Source of the DNA: Brevundimonas sp. UBA986
GTDB lineage: Bacteria > Pseudomonadota > Alphaproteobacteria > Caulobacterales > Caulobacteraceae
DNA: 5,307 nucleotides
Direction of reading: 5' to 3'
NCBI GenBank assembly: GCA_002292165.1
Contig: DBBK01000276.1
Span: forward strand, 6,013 to 11,319
Shown here: positions 1-5,307 of the stretch, in pieces
Layout: each line of letters begins with the position of its first letter
How positions within the stretch are numbered: the stretch's first letter is position 1
Program-made: the position numbers and the translations under genes
The notes under the pieces: model-generated
Seen by the model: the letters and a program-made list of their open reading frames with translations, nothing else
Database searches by the model: none
Told to the model about the DNA's origin: nothing

Positions 1-788
1 TTGATCTCGACGCCGCGGAACAGATAGGCCTTGGACCGCGCCATGCGGAACAGACGCGCGGGCTTGAACGCCGCGCCGACGCCGAAGATTTCCGCATCCG
101 GGTGGAAACGGATCAGGGTGCCCTTCTTCTTCGACGGCTGGATCTGGGCGATCGGGCCCTGCGGAATGCCGCGCGAGAAGGACTGTTTCCACTCGAAGCC
201 GTCGCGCCAGACGGTGACGTCCAGCAGGTCCGACAGGGCGTTGACGACCGAGACGCCGACGCCGTGCAGACCGCCCGAGGTCTCATAGGCCTTGCCCGAG
301 AACTTCCCGCCCGAGTGCAGCACGGTCATGACGACTTCCAGCGCCGACTTGCCCGGATGCTTGGGGTGGGGATCGACCGGAATGCCGCGCCCGTCGTCCT
401 TGACCGACAGGACGCCGTCGGCGTCCAGATCGACGGTGATCAGCTTGGCGTGGCGGGCCACGGCCTCGTCCATCGCGTTGTCGAGGACTTCGGCGAACAG
501 GTGGTGCAGGGCCCGTTCGTCGGTGCCGCCGATATACATGCCCGGGCGTTTGCGGACCGGCTCCAGCCCCTCCAGCACCTCGATCGAGGAGGCCGAGTAG
601 TTGCCGGGCATGGGCGGCGGCGCGGGCGGCAGGGACGGCTTCGCGGCCTCGGCGGGCGCGGTCTTCGCTTCGGGCGTCGGCGCGGGTTCGCTCGCCTCTA
701 CCGGGGCGGGCGCAGGCGCGGGAGCAGCGGCCGGTTTCGGCGGCTGCGGTTGGTCATCATCGAAGGAGAAGAGATCGGCGGGAGCCAT
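1..788 (-). CDS. parE: DNA topoisomerase IV subunit B (ParE), N-terminal part, cut by the window start
   Basis: This is the ATPase subunit of topoisomerase IV, which with ParC decatenates replicated chromosomes and relaxes supercoils in the cytoplasm. The 262 visible residues cover the GHKL ATPase domain and the beginning of the transducer domain; the rest lies beyond position 1. Visible landmarks are IEVLEGLEPVRKRPGMYIGG (69-88), the Mg/ATP motif EVLDNAMDEA (100-109, Asn104), DDGRGIP (131-137) and the ATP-lid glycines GGLHGVG (172-178). GTLIRF (223-228) contains the Thr matching GyrB Thr165. TDERALHHLFAEV and the segment RLFRMARSKAYLFRGVEI (245-262) match ParE rather than GyrB. Residues 1-62 are a Pro/Ala-rich extension ahead of the conserved core. 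The ATG at 788 has no clear Shine-Dalgarno. An ATG at 611 (Met60) would give a core-only protein, but it also lacks one. The start overlaps the 3' end of the upstream polysaccharide polymerase-like gene by 32 bp. Confidence 0.93.
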   Translation of the reverse strand, partial: MAPADLFSFDDDQPQPPKPAAAPAPAPAPVEASEPAPTPEAKTAPAEAAKPSLPPAPPPMPGNYSASSIEVLEGLEPVRKRPGMYIGGTDERALHHLFAEVLDNAMDEAVARHAKLITVDLDADGVLSVKDDGRGIPVDPHPKHPGKSALEVVMTVLHSGGKFSGKAYETSGGLHGVGVSVVNALSDLLDVTVWRDGFEWKQSFSRGIPQGPIAQIQPSKKKGTLIRFHPDAEIFGVGAAFKPARLFRMARSKAYLFRGVEI

Positions 789-2115
789 GGGCGTACTGTG
801 AGGCGATTCGGGACCGCGTCAGGTAGGCCCCGGCGGCGTTTGGAGCAAGCGTGGCGCTGCGTCGGGGGATAACCGAGGCCTCGCCCGTGATCAGGCCCCG
901 CGTCAGGATGGCCAGCAGCAGGGTCCAGGGCAGGTTGGCGTTGGTCAGCAGCACGCTTTCCGACAGGCTCAGCATCAGGAAGACGGCGAAATAGGCGATG
1001 CCCCAGTAGCCCTCGCGGTCGCCGCGTCCGGGGATCTGGAACAGGGTGGTCAGCAGGGCGACCAGCACCGTCGCGCCGACAGCGATCGCGCCCGGCCAGC
1101 CCAGCTGGATCAGCAGGTCGATCCAGCCGTTGTGCGCCGAGGGCACGGGCCACTGGGTCTCTTCCCGGATCCAGGCGGCGGGAATGGAGTCCCGGCCCCA
1201 GAAGGCCTGATAGCCGAAGCCGGTCCACGGCCGCTCGGCCACCTCGCGCATCAGGGCGGTCCAGATGTCGGTCCGGCCGGTCAGGGACGGGTCCTTGCCC
1301 AGCGCCTTGAGCACCACGGCCGGCTCGGTGATGAAGACGTAGCCGATCAGGCCGAACAGGACGACGCCGAACCAGACGCCGATCACCGTCAGGGCCGGTC
1401 CGCCCTTCTTCATCGCCCACAGGGTCCCGATCAGGCCGACGCCGATAACGAGGCAGAGGAGGGAGGTCTTGGACTGGGTCGCCAGCACCAGCAGGACGGT
1501 GATCCCGAAACTGGCCCAGGCCATCTTCGTCCGCTGTTCCTCCAGCGCCAGACAGGCAGCGGCGGCCACGGCGCCCGCGACCATGACGACGCCCATCTGG
1601 TTCTTCTCATACCAGAGGCCGCGCCACAGGCCGGCGTTGTCGAACTGGTGCACCCCGATGCGCGGGAAGGCGAAGACCATGATCAGGCTGCCGATGCCCA
1701 TCAACAGGCCGGACAGCATCAGGACGCGTGGCAGCTGCGGTCCCTTGAACACCGCCCCCAGATAGATGGCGAAGACGCTGGAGAAGGCCATGGCGATGGT
1801 CCGGCGCGAGGTCACGCCCGGATCGATCGACCAGTATTTCGAGGCGTAGGCGTGCAGGATCAGCAGGCCGAGGATGATCAGCGTCGGCCAGGCCTTGATC
1901 ACCTTGTCGGCGCGCCAGCAGAGCAGGGCAGTGATCACCGCATAGACCGGCAGCCAGATCAGCCTCAGGATCGGCGTCTCCTCCTGCATCGGGGCGAAGA
2001 CCGGACCGATCAGGGCGCCCGTCAGCATGACGATAACAAAGATCACCGCCGCCTGCTCCCACCACGGGGGAGAGGCCTCGCCGGAGGAATCAGGCTCTGG
2101 ACGGATGAAGGTCAC
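757..2115 (-). CDS. O-antigen ligase / ExoQ-type polysaccharide polymerase family membrane protein
   Basis: This 452-residue, very hydrophobic protein has about 10-12 predicted membrane segments (roughly 22-42, 51-68, 77-92, 107-124, 131-150, 174-191, 198-234, 240-262, 332-357, 371-410). Between the segments ending near 262 and starting near 332 lies a long loop, presumably periplasmic. It carries the family signatures SLTGRTDIW (277-285), RPWTGFGYQAFW (295-306) and HNGWIDLLIQLGWPG (328-342). Earlier blocks WSIDPGVTSRR (95-105), YEKNQMG (169-175) and QSKTSL (214-219) also fit the Wzy/WaaL/ExoQ superfamily. Members polymerise or transfer undecaprenyl-linked glycans in the inner membrane. Ligase and polymerase cannot be told apart from sequence, and there is no glycosyltransferase cluster in view to name the polysaccharide. 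The GTG at 2115 is the only ATG/GTG/TTG in frame between 2115 and 2168; it lacks a good ribosome binding site, so leaderless or weak initiation is possible. A basic tail of about 40 residues follows the last membrane segment and overlaps parE. Confidence 0.88.
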   Translation of the reverse strand: MTFIRPEPDSSGEASPPWWEQAAVIFVIVMLTGALIGPVFAPMQEETPILRLIWLPVYAVITALLCWRADKVIKAWPTLIILGLLILHAYASKYWSIDPGVTSRRTIAMAFSSVFAIYLGAVFKGPQLPRVLMLSGLLMGIGSLIMVFAFPRIGVHQFDNAGLWRGLWYEKNQMGVVMVAGAVAAAACLALEEQRTKMAWASFGITVLLVLATQSKTSLLCLVIGVGLIGTLWAMKKGGPALTVIGVWFGVVLFGLIGYVFITEPAVVLKALGKDPSLTGRTDIWTALMREVAERPWTGFGYQAFWGRDSIPAAWIREETQWPVPSAHNGWIDLLIQLGWPGAIAVGATVLVALLTTLFQIPGRGDREGYWGIAYFAVFLMLSLSESVLLTNANLPWTLLLAILTRGLITGEASVIPRRSATLAPNAAGAYLTRSRIASQYAHGSRRSLLLR

Positions 2116-2130
2116 GGCGGCAGGGTCGCC

Positions 2131-2147
2131 GTTCGTGCTTAACGAAC
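2131..2147. repeat. Inverted repeat GTTCGT-N5-ACGAAC in the divergent gap
   Basis: Two perfect 6-bp arms, GTTCGT and ACGAAC, are separated by GCTTA. The repeat sits 15 bp upstream of the GTG of the ligase-like gene and 21 bp upstream of the ATG of the LtrA-family gene. It is small enough to occur by chance. Its position between divergent genes fits an operator for a dimeric regulator, but no regulator gene is nearby. Confidence 0.4.
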
Positions 2148-2158
2148 CGTTGGGATTT

Positions 2159-2164
2159 GGGGGA
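2159..2164 (+). promoter_or_regulatory. Ribosome binding site of the LtrA-family gene
   Basis: The purine run GGGGGA ends four bases before the ATG at 2169. It supports that ATG over the in-frame TTG at 2157, which would add only four residues and has no comparable site upstream. The spacing is a little short and the match to the anti-Shine-Dalgarno is moderate. Confidence 0.5.
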
Positions 2165-2168
2165 ATCG

Positions 2169-3320
2169 ATGAGTGACAGCCTGCTGAGAACCCGCGACGG
2201 CCATCACGCCCGCGTCGGCTTCGTCGAACTGTTCTTCGACCTGGTCTTCGTCTTCGCCGTAACCCAGATCTCCCACAGCTTGCTGCATCATCTGACCTGG
2301 GAGGGGGCGCTGCACGCGGCCATGATGGCGGCGGCGGTCTGGTGGTCGTGGATCTACACCAGCTGGGTCACCAACTGGGCCGATCCGGAGCGCGTGCCCG
2401 TCCGCGTCGCCCTGTTCGTCCTGATGGCGCTCGGCCTCGTCATGTCGACCTCGCTGCCCGAGGCCTTCGGCGAGAAGGGGCTGTGGTTCGCGGTCGCCTT
2501 CGTCGCCACCTCCATGGTCCGCAGCGGCTTCATGCTGTTCGCCGCGCGCAATGACGCCATGCTGAAGCGCAACTTCCAGCGCATCATCATCTGGCAGATG
2601 GGCTCCGGAGTCTTCTGGATCGCCGGCGGCCTGTCGGAGGGCGAGCTGCGCACCGGCCTGTGGCTGGCGGCCCTGTTCATCGAATACATCTCCCCGGCCA
2701 TGTTCTACCGGGTGCCGGGTCTGGGCCGCGCCAACACCGCCGAATGGACGGTCGAGGGCGGGCATATGGCCGAGCGCGTCGGCCTGTTCGTCATCATCTG
2801 CCTGGGCGAGTCCCTGCTGATCACCGGCGCCACCTTCGCCGAGGCGACCTGGACGCCCGAGGTCATCGCCGCTGCCGCCGTCGCCTTCGTCGGGACGCTG
2901 GCCATGTGGTGGATCTATTTCAGCGCCGCCCACGACGCGGCCTCCGACGTCATCTCGAAGGCCGAGGATCCCGGCACCCTCGCGCGTCGCGGCTATACCT
3001 ACTGCCCGATCCTGATCGTGGCGGGGATCATCGTCACCGCCGTCGGCGACGAGCTGTCGCTGGTCCACCCCACGGGCCACGTCGAGCCCGCCGTCGCCGC
3101 CGTTCTGATCGGCGGACCCTTGCTGTTCATGGTCGGCGGCCTGCTGGCCAAGCTCGCCATCTTCGAGCGCTGGTCGATCCCGCGCGTGGTCGGCTGCGTC
3201 GCGCTCGCGGCGCTGTGGTTCGCCGTGCCCTTCGTCACGCCGTTGGTTCTGGCGGCGCTGACGACGGCGGTGCTGATCGCCGTTGCGGGGTGGGAGACGG
3301 TCAGTCTGCGGGCGGGGTAG
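2169..3320 (+). CDS. Low temperature requirement protein A (LtrA) family membrane protein
   Basis: This 383-residue multi-pass inner-membrane protein has the usual length for the LtrA family. The N-terminal signature FVELFFDLVFVFAVTQISH (18-36) and the central block GHMAERVGLFVIICLGESLL (198-217) are diagnostic. About ten or more hydrophobic segments run through the chain (approximately 47-67, 79-95, 105-125, 163-180, 203-222, 231-252, 279-297, 308-330, 340-375). Acidic and polar residues inside the membrane blocks (Glu20, Asp24, Glu214) are typical of the family. The family is named after a Listeria gene needed for growth in the cold; its biochemical activity is not established, so no substrate is assigned. 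The gene is transcribed alone on the plus strand, divergent from the ligase-like gene. Its stop codon lies inside the 3' end of the convergent secreted-protein gene, a 20-bp overlap. No frameshift or missing segment is seen. Confidence 0.9.
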   Translation: MSDSLLRTRDGHHARVGFVELFFDLVFVFAVTQISHSLLHHLTWEGALHAAMMAAAVWWSWIYTSWVTNWADPERVPVRVALFVLMALGLVMSTSLPEAFGEKGLWFAVAFVATSMVRSGFMLFAARNDAMLKRNFQRIIIWQMGSGVFWIAGGLSEGELRTGLWLAALFIEYISPAMFYRVPGLGRANTAEWTVEGGHMAERVGLFVIICLGESLLITGATFAEATWTPEVIAAAAVAFVGTLAMWWIYFSAAHDAASDVISKAEDPGTLARRGYTYCPILIVAGIIVTAVGDELSLVHPTGHVEPAVAAVLIGGPLLFMVGGLLAKLAIFERWSIPRVVGCVALAALWFAVPFVTPLVLAALTTAVLIAVAGWETVSLRAG

Positions 3321-3957
3321 GGGCGGAGGCCTCGTCTCCGACCCACTCGAGCGTCCCAGCAATCGGCCGCCGTGCGGCCGCGAAGGCGATCCGCTTCAGC
3401 GCGCCCTGGGTCTCCACAACGCAGTAGGCCGTCTGCCAGACATCCAGGCTGGCCTCCCGAAACTGGGCGCCCCGGGGGCAGGTGGGTTCGAGCAGTTCGA
3501 ACGGTCCCTGTAGACTGTCCTTTGGCCGGCTGAGCAGCAGGTATTCGCTGCCGCCCGCGATGCCGATCTGGAAGGCCAGCAGCTCGCGGCGCTCGCCGTC
3601 GCGGGTGACCTCGCCCAAAGGGATGACCCACATATATTCGAAACGGGCTTCGGCGAGATATTCGCGATCAGAGGTCTGGCGCAGGATCAGGGCGCAGTGG
3701 AACACGCCGTAGTTGCTGATCCGCCAGAAGTCGTCGGGTTCTCCATCCGGGCGGGTCGCCCGATAGTCGCCGAAGTTGAGGTTGCTGCTGCAGCCGAAGC
3801 CGTCGTCTTCGAAGAAGTGCTTCGGATAGGTTTCATCTGCCCCATGGTCATTGTTCCAAAGGGGGAGGCCAGAGCGAAGATGAACGCCTTGGGCCGAGGC
3901 CGAGCCGGCGGCCAGTCCCAGAAGCAGGCCGATCGTCGCCGCCCTGAAAGCCTTCAC
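3301..3957 (-). CDS. Secreted or periplasmic protein of unknown function with signal peptide
   Basis: I do not recognise the family of this 218-residue protein. The N-terminus MKAFRAATIGLLLGLAAGSA has the shape of a Sec signal peptide: Lys2 and Arg5, then a hydrophobic core, then an AxA-type site (ASA) with probable cleavage between Ala22 and Gln23. The mature part of about 196 residues has no further membrane segment. It is rich in aromatic and acidic residues and carries exactly four cysteines (56, 88, 160, 179), which suits two disulfides in the periplasm. There is no lipobox. The GTG start overlaps the uvrD stop as GTGA, and GGAG at 3966-3969 inside the last uvrD codons gives a well-spaced ribosome binding site, so this start is well supported. 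The gene is probably co-transcribed with uvrD. The Pro-rich C-terminus runs antisense into the LtrA-family gene. Existence of the gene is likely; its function is unknown. Confidence 0.82.
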   Translation of the reverse strand: MKAFRAATIGLLLGLAAGSASAQGVHLRSGLPLWNNDHGADETYPKHFFEDDGFGCSSNLNFGDYRATRPDGEPDDFWRISNYGVFHCALILRQTSDREYLAEARFEYMWVIPLGEVTRDGERRELLAFQIGIAGGSEYLLLSRPKDSLQGPFELLEPTCPRGAQFREASLDVWQTAYCVVETQGALKRIAFAAARRPIAGTLEWVGDEASAPTPPAD

Positions 3958-5307
3958 CCCGCCTTCTCCACGAAGCTGTCGATGACGCGCTTCTCACCGG
4001 CCTTTTCGAAGTCGACCAGCAGCTTGTTGCCCTCGATCTGCTGGACGTTCCCATAGCCGAACTTCTGATGGAAGACCCGCTCGCCGCGCTTCCATTTGGA
4101 CCCGGCCTTCGGGTCGGCGGTGGCGACCAGACGGCCGTCGCCCTCGATCACCGCATGGCGCGTCTGGGCCGAACGCGGCGTCTGGCTGGCGGTGAACGAC
4201 TGGGCCCGTTTCCAGCCCGGCGAGGAATAGCTGGAGCCGAACGACGGCGCGTCATCCCAGCGTGACTTCGTTTCCTTCATTCCGCCCGAGGCGCCGTAAT
4301 AGCCGGTGTCGCTCTCGGCCTCGACGTGGGCGATGGGCAGTTCGTCGACGAAGCGGCTGGGCAGCTGCGACGTCCAGCGGCCATAGACCAGACGGTTGGC
4401 GGCGAAGGAGATGCGGGCGTCCTGTTTGGCCCGGGTGACGCCCACATAGGCCAGGCGCCGTTCCTCCTCGAGACCCTTCTCGCCCTTCTCGTCGATGCTG
4501 CGTTGGCTCGGGAAGACGCCTTCCTCCCAGCCCGGCAGGAAGACCAGCGGGAACTCCAGCCCCTTGGCGCCGTGCAGGGTCATGATCTGGACCGAGTCCT
4601 CACCGGCGCCCTTGTCGAGGTCCATGACCAGCGACACGTGCTCCAGATAGGCCTGCAGCGTCTCGAACTGCTGCATCGCCTGAACCAGCTCCTTCAGGTT
4701 ATCCAGCCGCGTCTGGCCGGTGACCCGGTCGGCCTTCTGCATGTCGGTGTAGCCGCTCTCCTCGAGAATGGTCTCGGTCAGGTCCCAGTGGCGGGTATCG
4801 CGGGCGAGGTCGCGCCAGCGGTCCAGATCGCGCACGAAGTTGGACAGGGCGGTCCGCGTCCGCGCCTGCAGTTCGTCGGACCCGATCAGGGCCCGGACCG
4901 CCGTGATCGCCGAGACGCCGTCGTGCCGCGCGATCTGCAGGATCTTCTGCACCGAGGTGTCGCCGATGCCGCGCTTGGGCACATTGACGATCCGCTCGAA
5001 GGCCAGGTCGTCGTCCTCGGACTGGATCAGGCGCAGATAGGCGTGGGCGTCGCGGATCTCGGCCCGTTCGAAGAAGCGCGGACCGCCGATGACCGTATAG
5101 GGGATGGCCAGCATGACGAAGCGTTCCTCGAACGCCCGCATCTGAAACGACGCGCGAACAAGGACTGCCATGTCCTTGTATTTCATGCCTTGTCGGCGCG
5201 CGGTCTCGATCTCGTCGGCGATCAGCCGGCTCTCGGCCTCGCCGTCCCAGACGCCGCGCACCCGGACCTTGTCGCCGCTGGAATCCTCGGTCCACAGGGT
5301 CTTGCCC
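3954..5307 (-). CDS. uvrD: ATP-dependent DNA helicase UvrD/PcrA, C-terminal part, cut by the window end
   Basis: This is superfamily 1A helicase II, a 3'-5' translocase acting in nucleotide excision repair, mismatch repair and clearing of proteins from DNA. The visible 450 residues begin at GKTLWTEDSSGD, which aligns with the E. coli UvrD segment just after motif IV. The Walker A and DExx motifs of domain 1A therefore lie beyond 5307. Visible in order are VRASFQMRAFEERF (52-65), IPYTVIGGPRFFERAEI (68-84), the 2B region with VPKRGIGD (109-116), motif V TLHGAKGLEFP (243-253; DNA 4551-4580), EEGVFPSQ (261-268) and motif VI EEERRLAYVGVTRAK (280-294; DNA 4425-4469). A low-complexity Ser/Gly-rich linker (about 325-404) leads to a C-terminal Tudor-like module (about 405-450, WKRGERVFHQKFGYGNVQQI), the part of PcrA/UvrD known to contact RNA polymerase. 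The stop overlaps the downstream secreted-protein gene. No frameshift is seen. A GTG at 5261 is an internal codon, not the start. Confidence 0.95.
   Translation of the reverse strand, partial: GKTLWTEDSSGDKVRVRGVWDGEAESRLIADEIETARRQGMKYKDMAVLVRASFQMRAFEERFVMLAIPYTVIGGPRFFERAEIRDAHAYLRLIQSEDDDLAFERIVNVPKRGIGDTSVQKILQIARHDGVSAITAVRALIGSDELQARTRTALSNFVRDLDRWRDLARDTRHWDLTETILEESGYTDMQKADRVTGQTRLDNLKELVQAMQQFETLQAYLEHVSLVMDLDKGAGEDSVQIMTLHGAKGLEFPLVFLPGWEEGVFPSQRSIDEKGEKGLEEERRLAYVGVTRAKQDARISFAANRLVYGRWTSQLPSRFVDELPIAHVEAESDTGYYGASGGMKETKSRWDDAPSFGSSYSSPGWKRAQSFTASQTPRSAQTRHAVIEGDGRLVATADPKAGSKWKRGERVFHQKFGYGNVQQIEGNKLLVDFEKAGEKRVIDSFVEKAG
3966..3969 (-). promoter_or_regulatory. Ribosome binding site of the secreted-protein gene, inside uvrD
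   Basis: On the minus strand GGAG lies eight bases before the GTG start at 3957, followed by a second purine group (GAAGG). It sits within the codons for the last uvrD residues, so a ribosome finishing uvrD would already be on the initiation site. This fits termination-reinitiation coupling. Confidence 0.6.

Larger units (their letters stand above)
2116..2168. promoter_or_regulatory. Divergent intergenic region, probable promoters for both flanking genes
   Basis: These 53 bp are the only non-coding gap in the window. They separate the minus-strand O-antigen ligase-like gene from the plus-strand LtrA-family gene, so at least one promoter, and probably two, must lie here or extend into the gene ends. 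I could not match a convincing -35/-10 pair on either strand. The most AT-rich part is around 2137-2158 and contains TTAACG. A 6-bp inverted repeat lies at 2131-2147. The promoter role is inferred from gene arrangement, not from a recognised motif. Confidence 0.45.

Noticed and set aside
102..872. Plus-strand open frame of about 256 codons across parE
   Set aside because: It is antisense to a well-conserved ParE ATPase domain. The Arg/Gly-rich end comes from the Pro/Ala-coding extension read backwards.
698..1420. Minus-strand frame with Arg/Pro/Asp-rich product inside the ligase-like gene
   Set aside because: This is an alternate-frame shadow of the ligase-like gene; its product lacks any membrane or domain pattern.
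1132..2142. Plus-strand open frame of about 336 codons across the O-antigen ligase-like gene
   Set aside because: Composition is Gly/Asp/Gln/His/Arg-rich low complexity, while the opposite strand encodes a coherent membrane protein with family motifs.
2140..2154. Possible CtrA site (TTAA-N7-TTAA) in the divergent gap
   Set aside because: Only the first half TTAAC is present; the second half at the required spacing reads TTGG.
2157..2168. TTG start four codons upstream for the LtrA-family gene
   Set aside because: The ATG at 2169 has the GGGGGA ribosome binding site at a usable distance, and the extra four residues show no conserved feature.
3324..3340. Possible hairpin CGGAG-N7-CTCCG next to the convergent gene ends
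   Set aside because: The 5-bp stem is short and neither side has a T-run, so it is not credible as an intrinsic terminator. It also lies within the coding sequence of the secreted protein.
2139..3362. Long minus-strand open frame (about 407 codons) antisense to the LtrA-family gene
   Set aside because: Its product is dominated by Gly, Asp, Arg, Gln and His with no domain pattern. It is the antisense shadow expected from GC-rich codon bias over a clearly recognised gene.

Overview
This is a compact, GC-rich stretch of bacterial chromosome holding five protein-coding genes, two of them cut by the window edges. Codon third positions are strongly G/C, and the ParE and UvrD sequences are of the alphaproteobacterial type. 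The best guess is a Caulobacterales-like alphaproteobacterium, possibly Brevundimonas or a relative. That placement rests on sequence memory, not on a search. I see no tRNA, rRNA, IS element, CRISPR array, phage gene or attachment site.

Layout: (1) 1-788, minus strand: N-terminal 262 residues of ParE, the ATPase subunit of topoisomerase IV, with a Pro/Ala-rich N-terminal extension. (2) 757-2115, minus: a complete multi-pass O-antigen ligase / ExoQ-type polysaccharide polymerase; its 3' end overlaps the parE start by 32 bp. (3) 2116-2168: the only intergenic gap, 53 bp, between divergent genes, with a small inverted repeat. (4) 2169-3320, plus: a complete LtrA-family multi-pass membrane protein. 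(5) 3301-3957, minus: a secreted protein of unknown function with a signal peptide and four cysteines; it overlaps the ltrA-family gene tail to tail by 20 bp. (6) 3954-5307, minus: the C-terminal 450 residues of the DNA helicase UvrD/PcrA; its stop overlaps the GTG start of the secreted-protein gene (GTGA).

How the genes relate: the outer genes are DNA housekeeping functions (topoisomerase IV, helicase II) and the inner ones are envelope functions (polysaccharide polymerase or ligase, membrane protein, secreted protein). Two same-strand pairs look transcriptionally and perhaps translationally linked: uvrD with the secreted-protein gene, and the O-antigen ligase-like gene with parE. Nothing shows that the five genes form one pathway. 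I found no convincing new biological system. The observations most worth checking are the uncharacterised secreted protein coupled to uvrD, the overlap of the polymerase gene with parE, and the ParE N-terminal extension.
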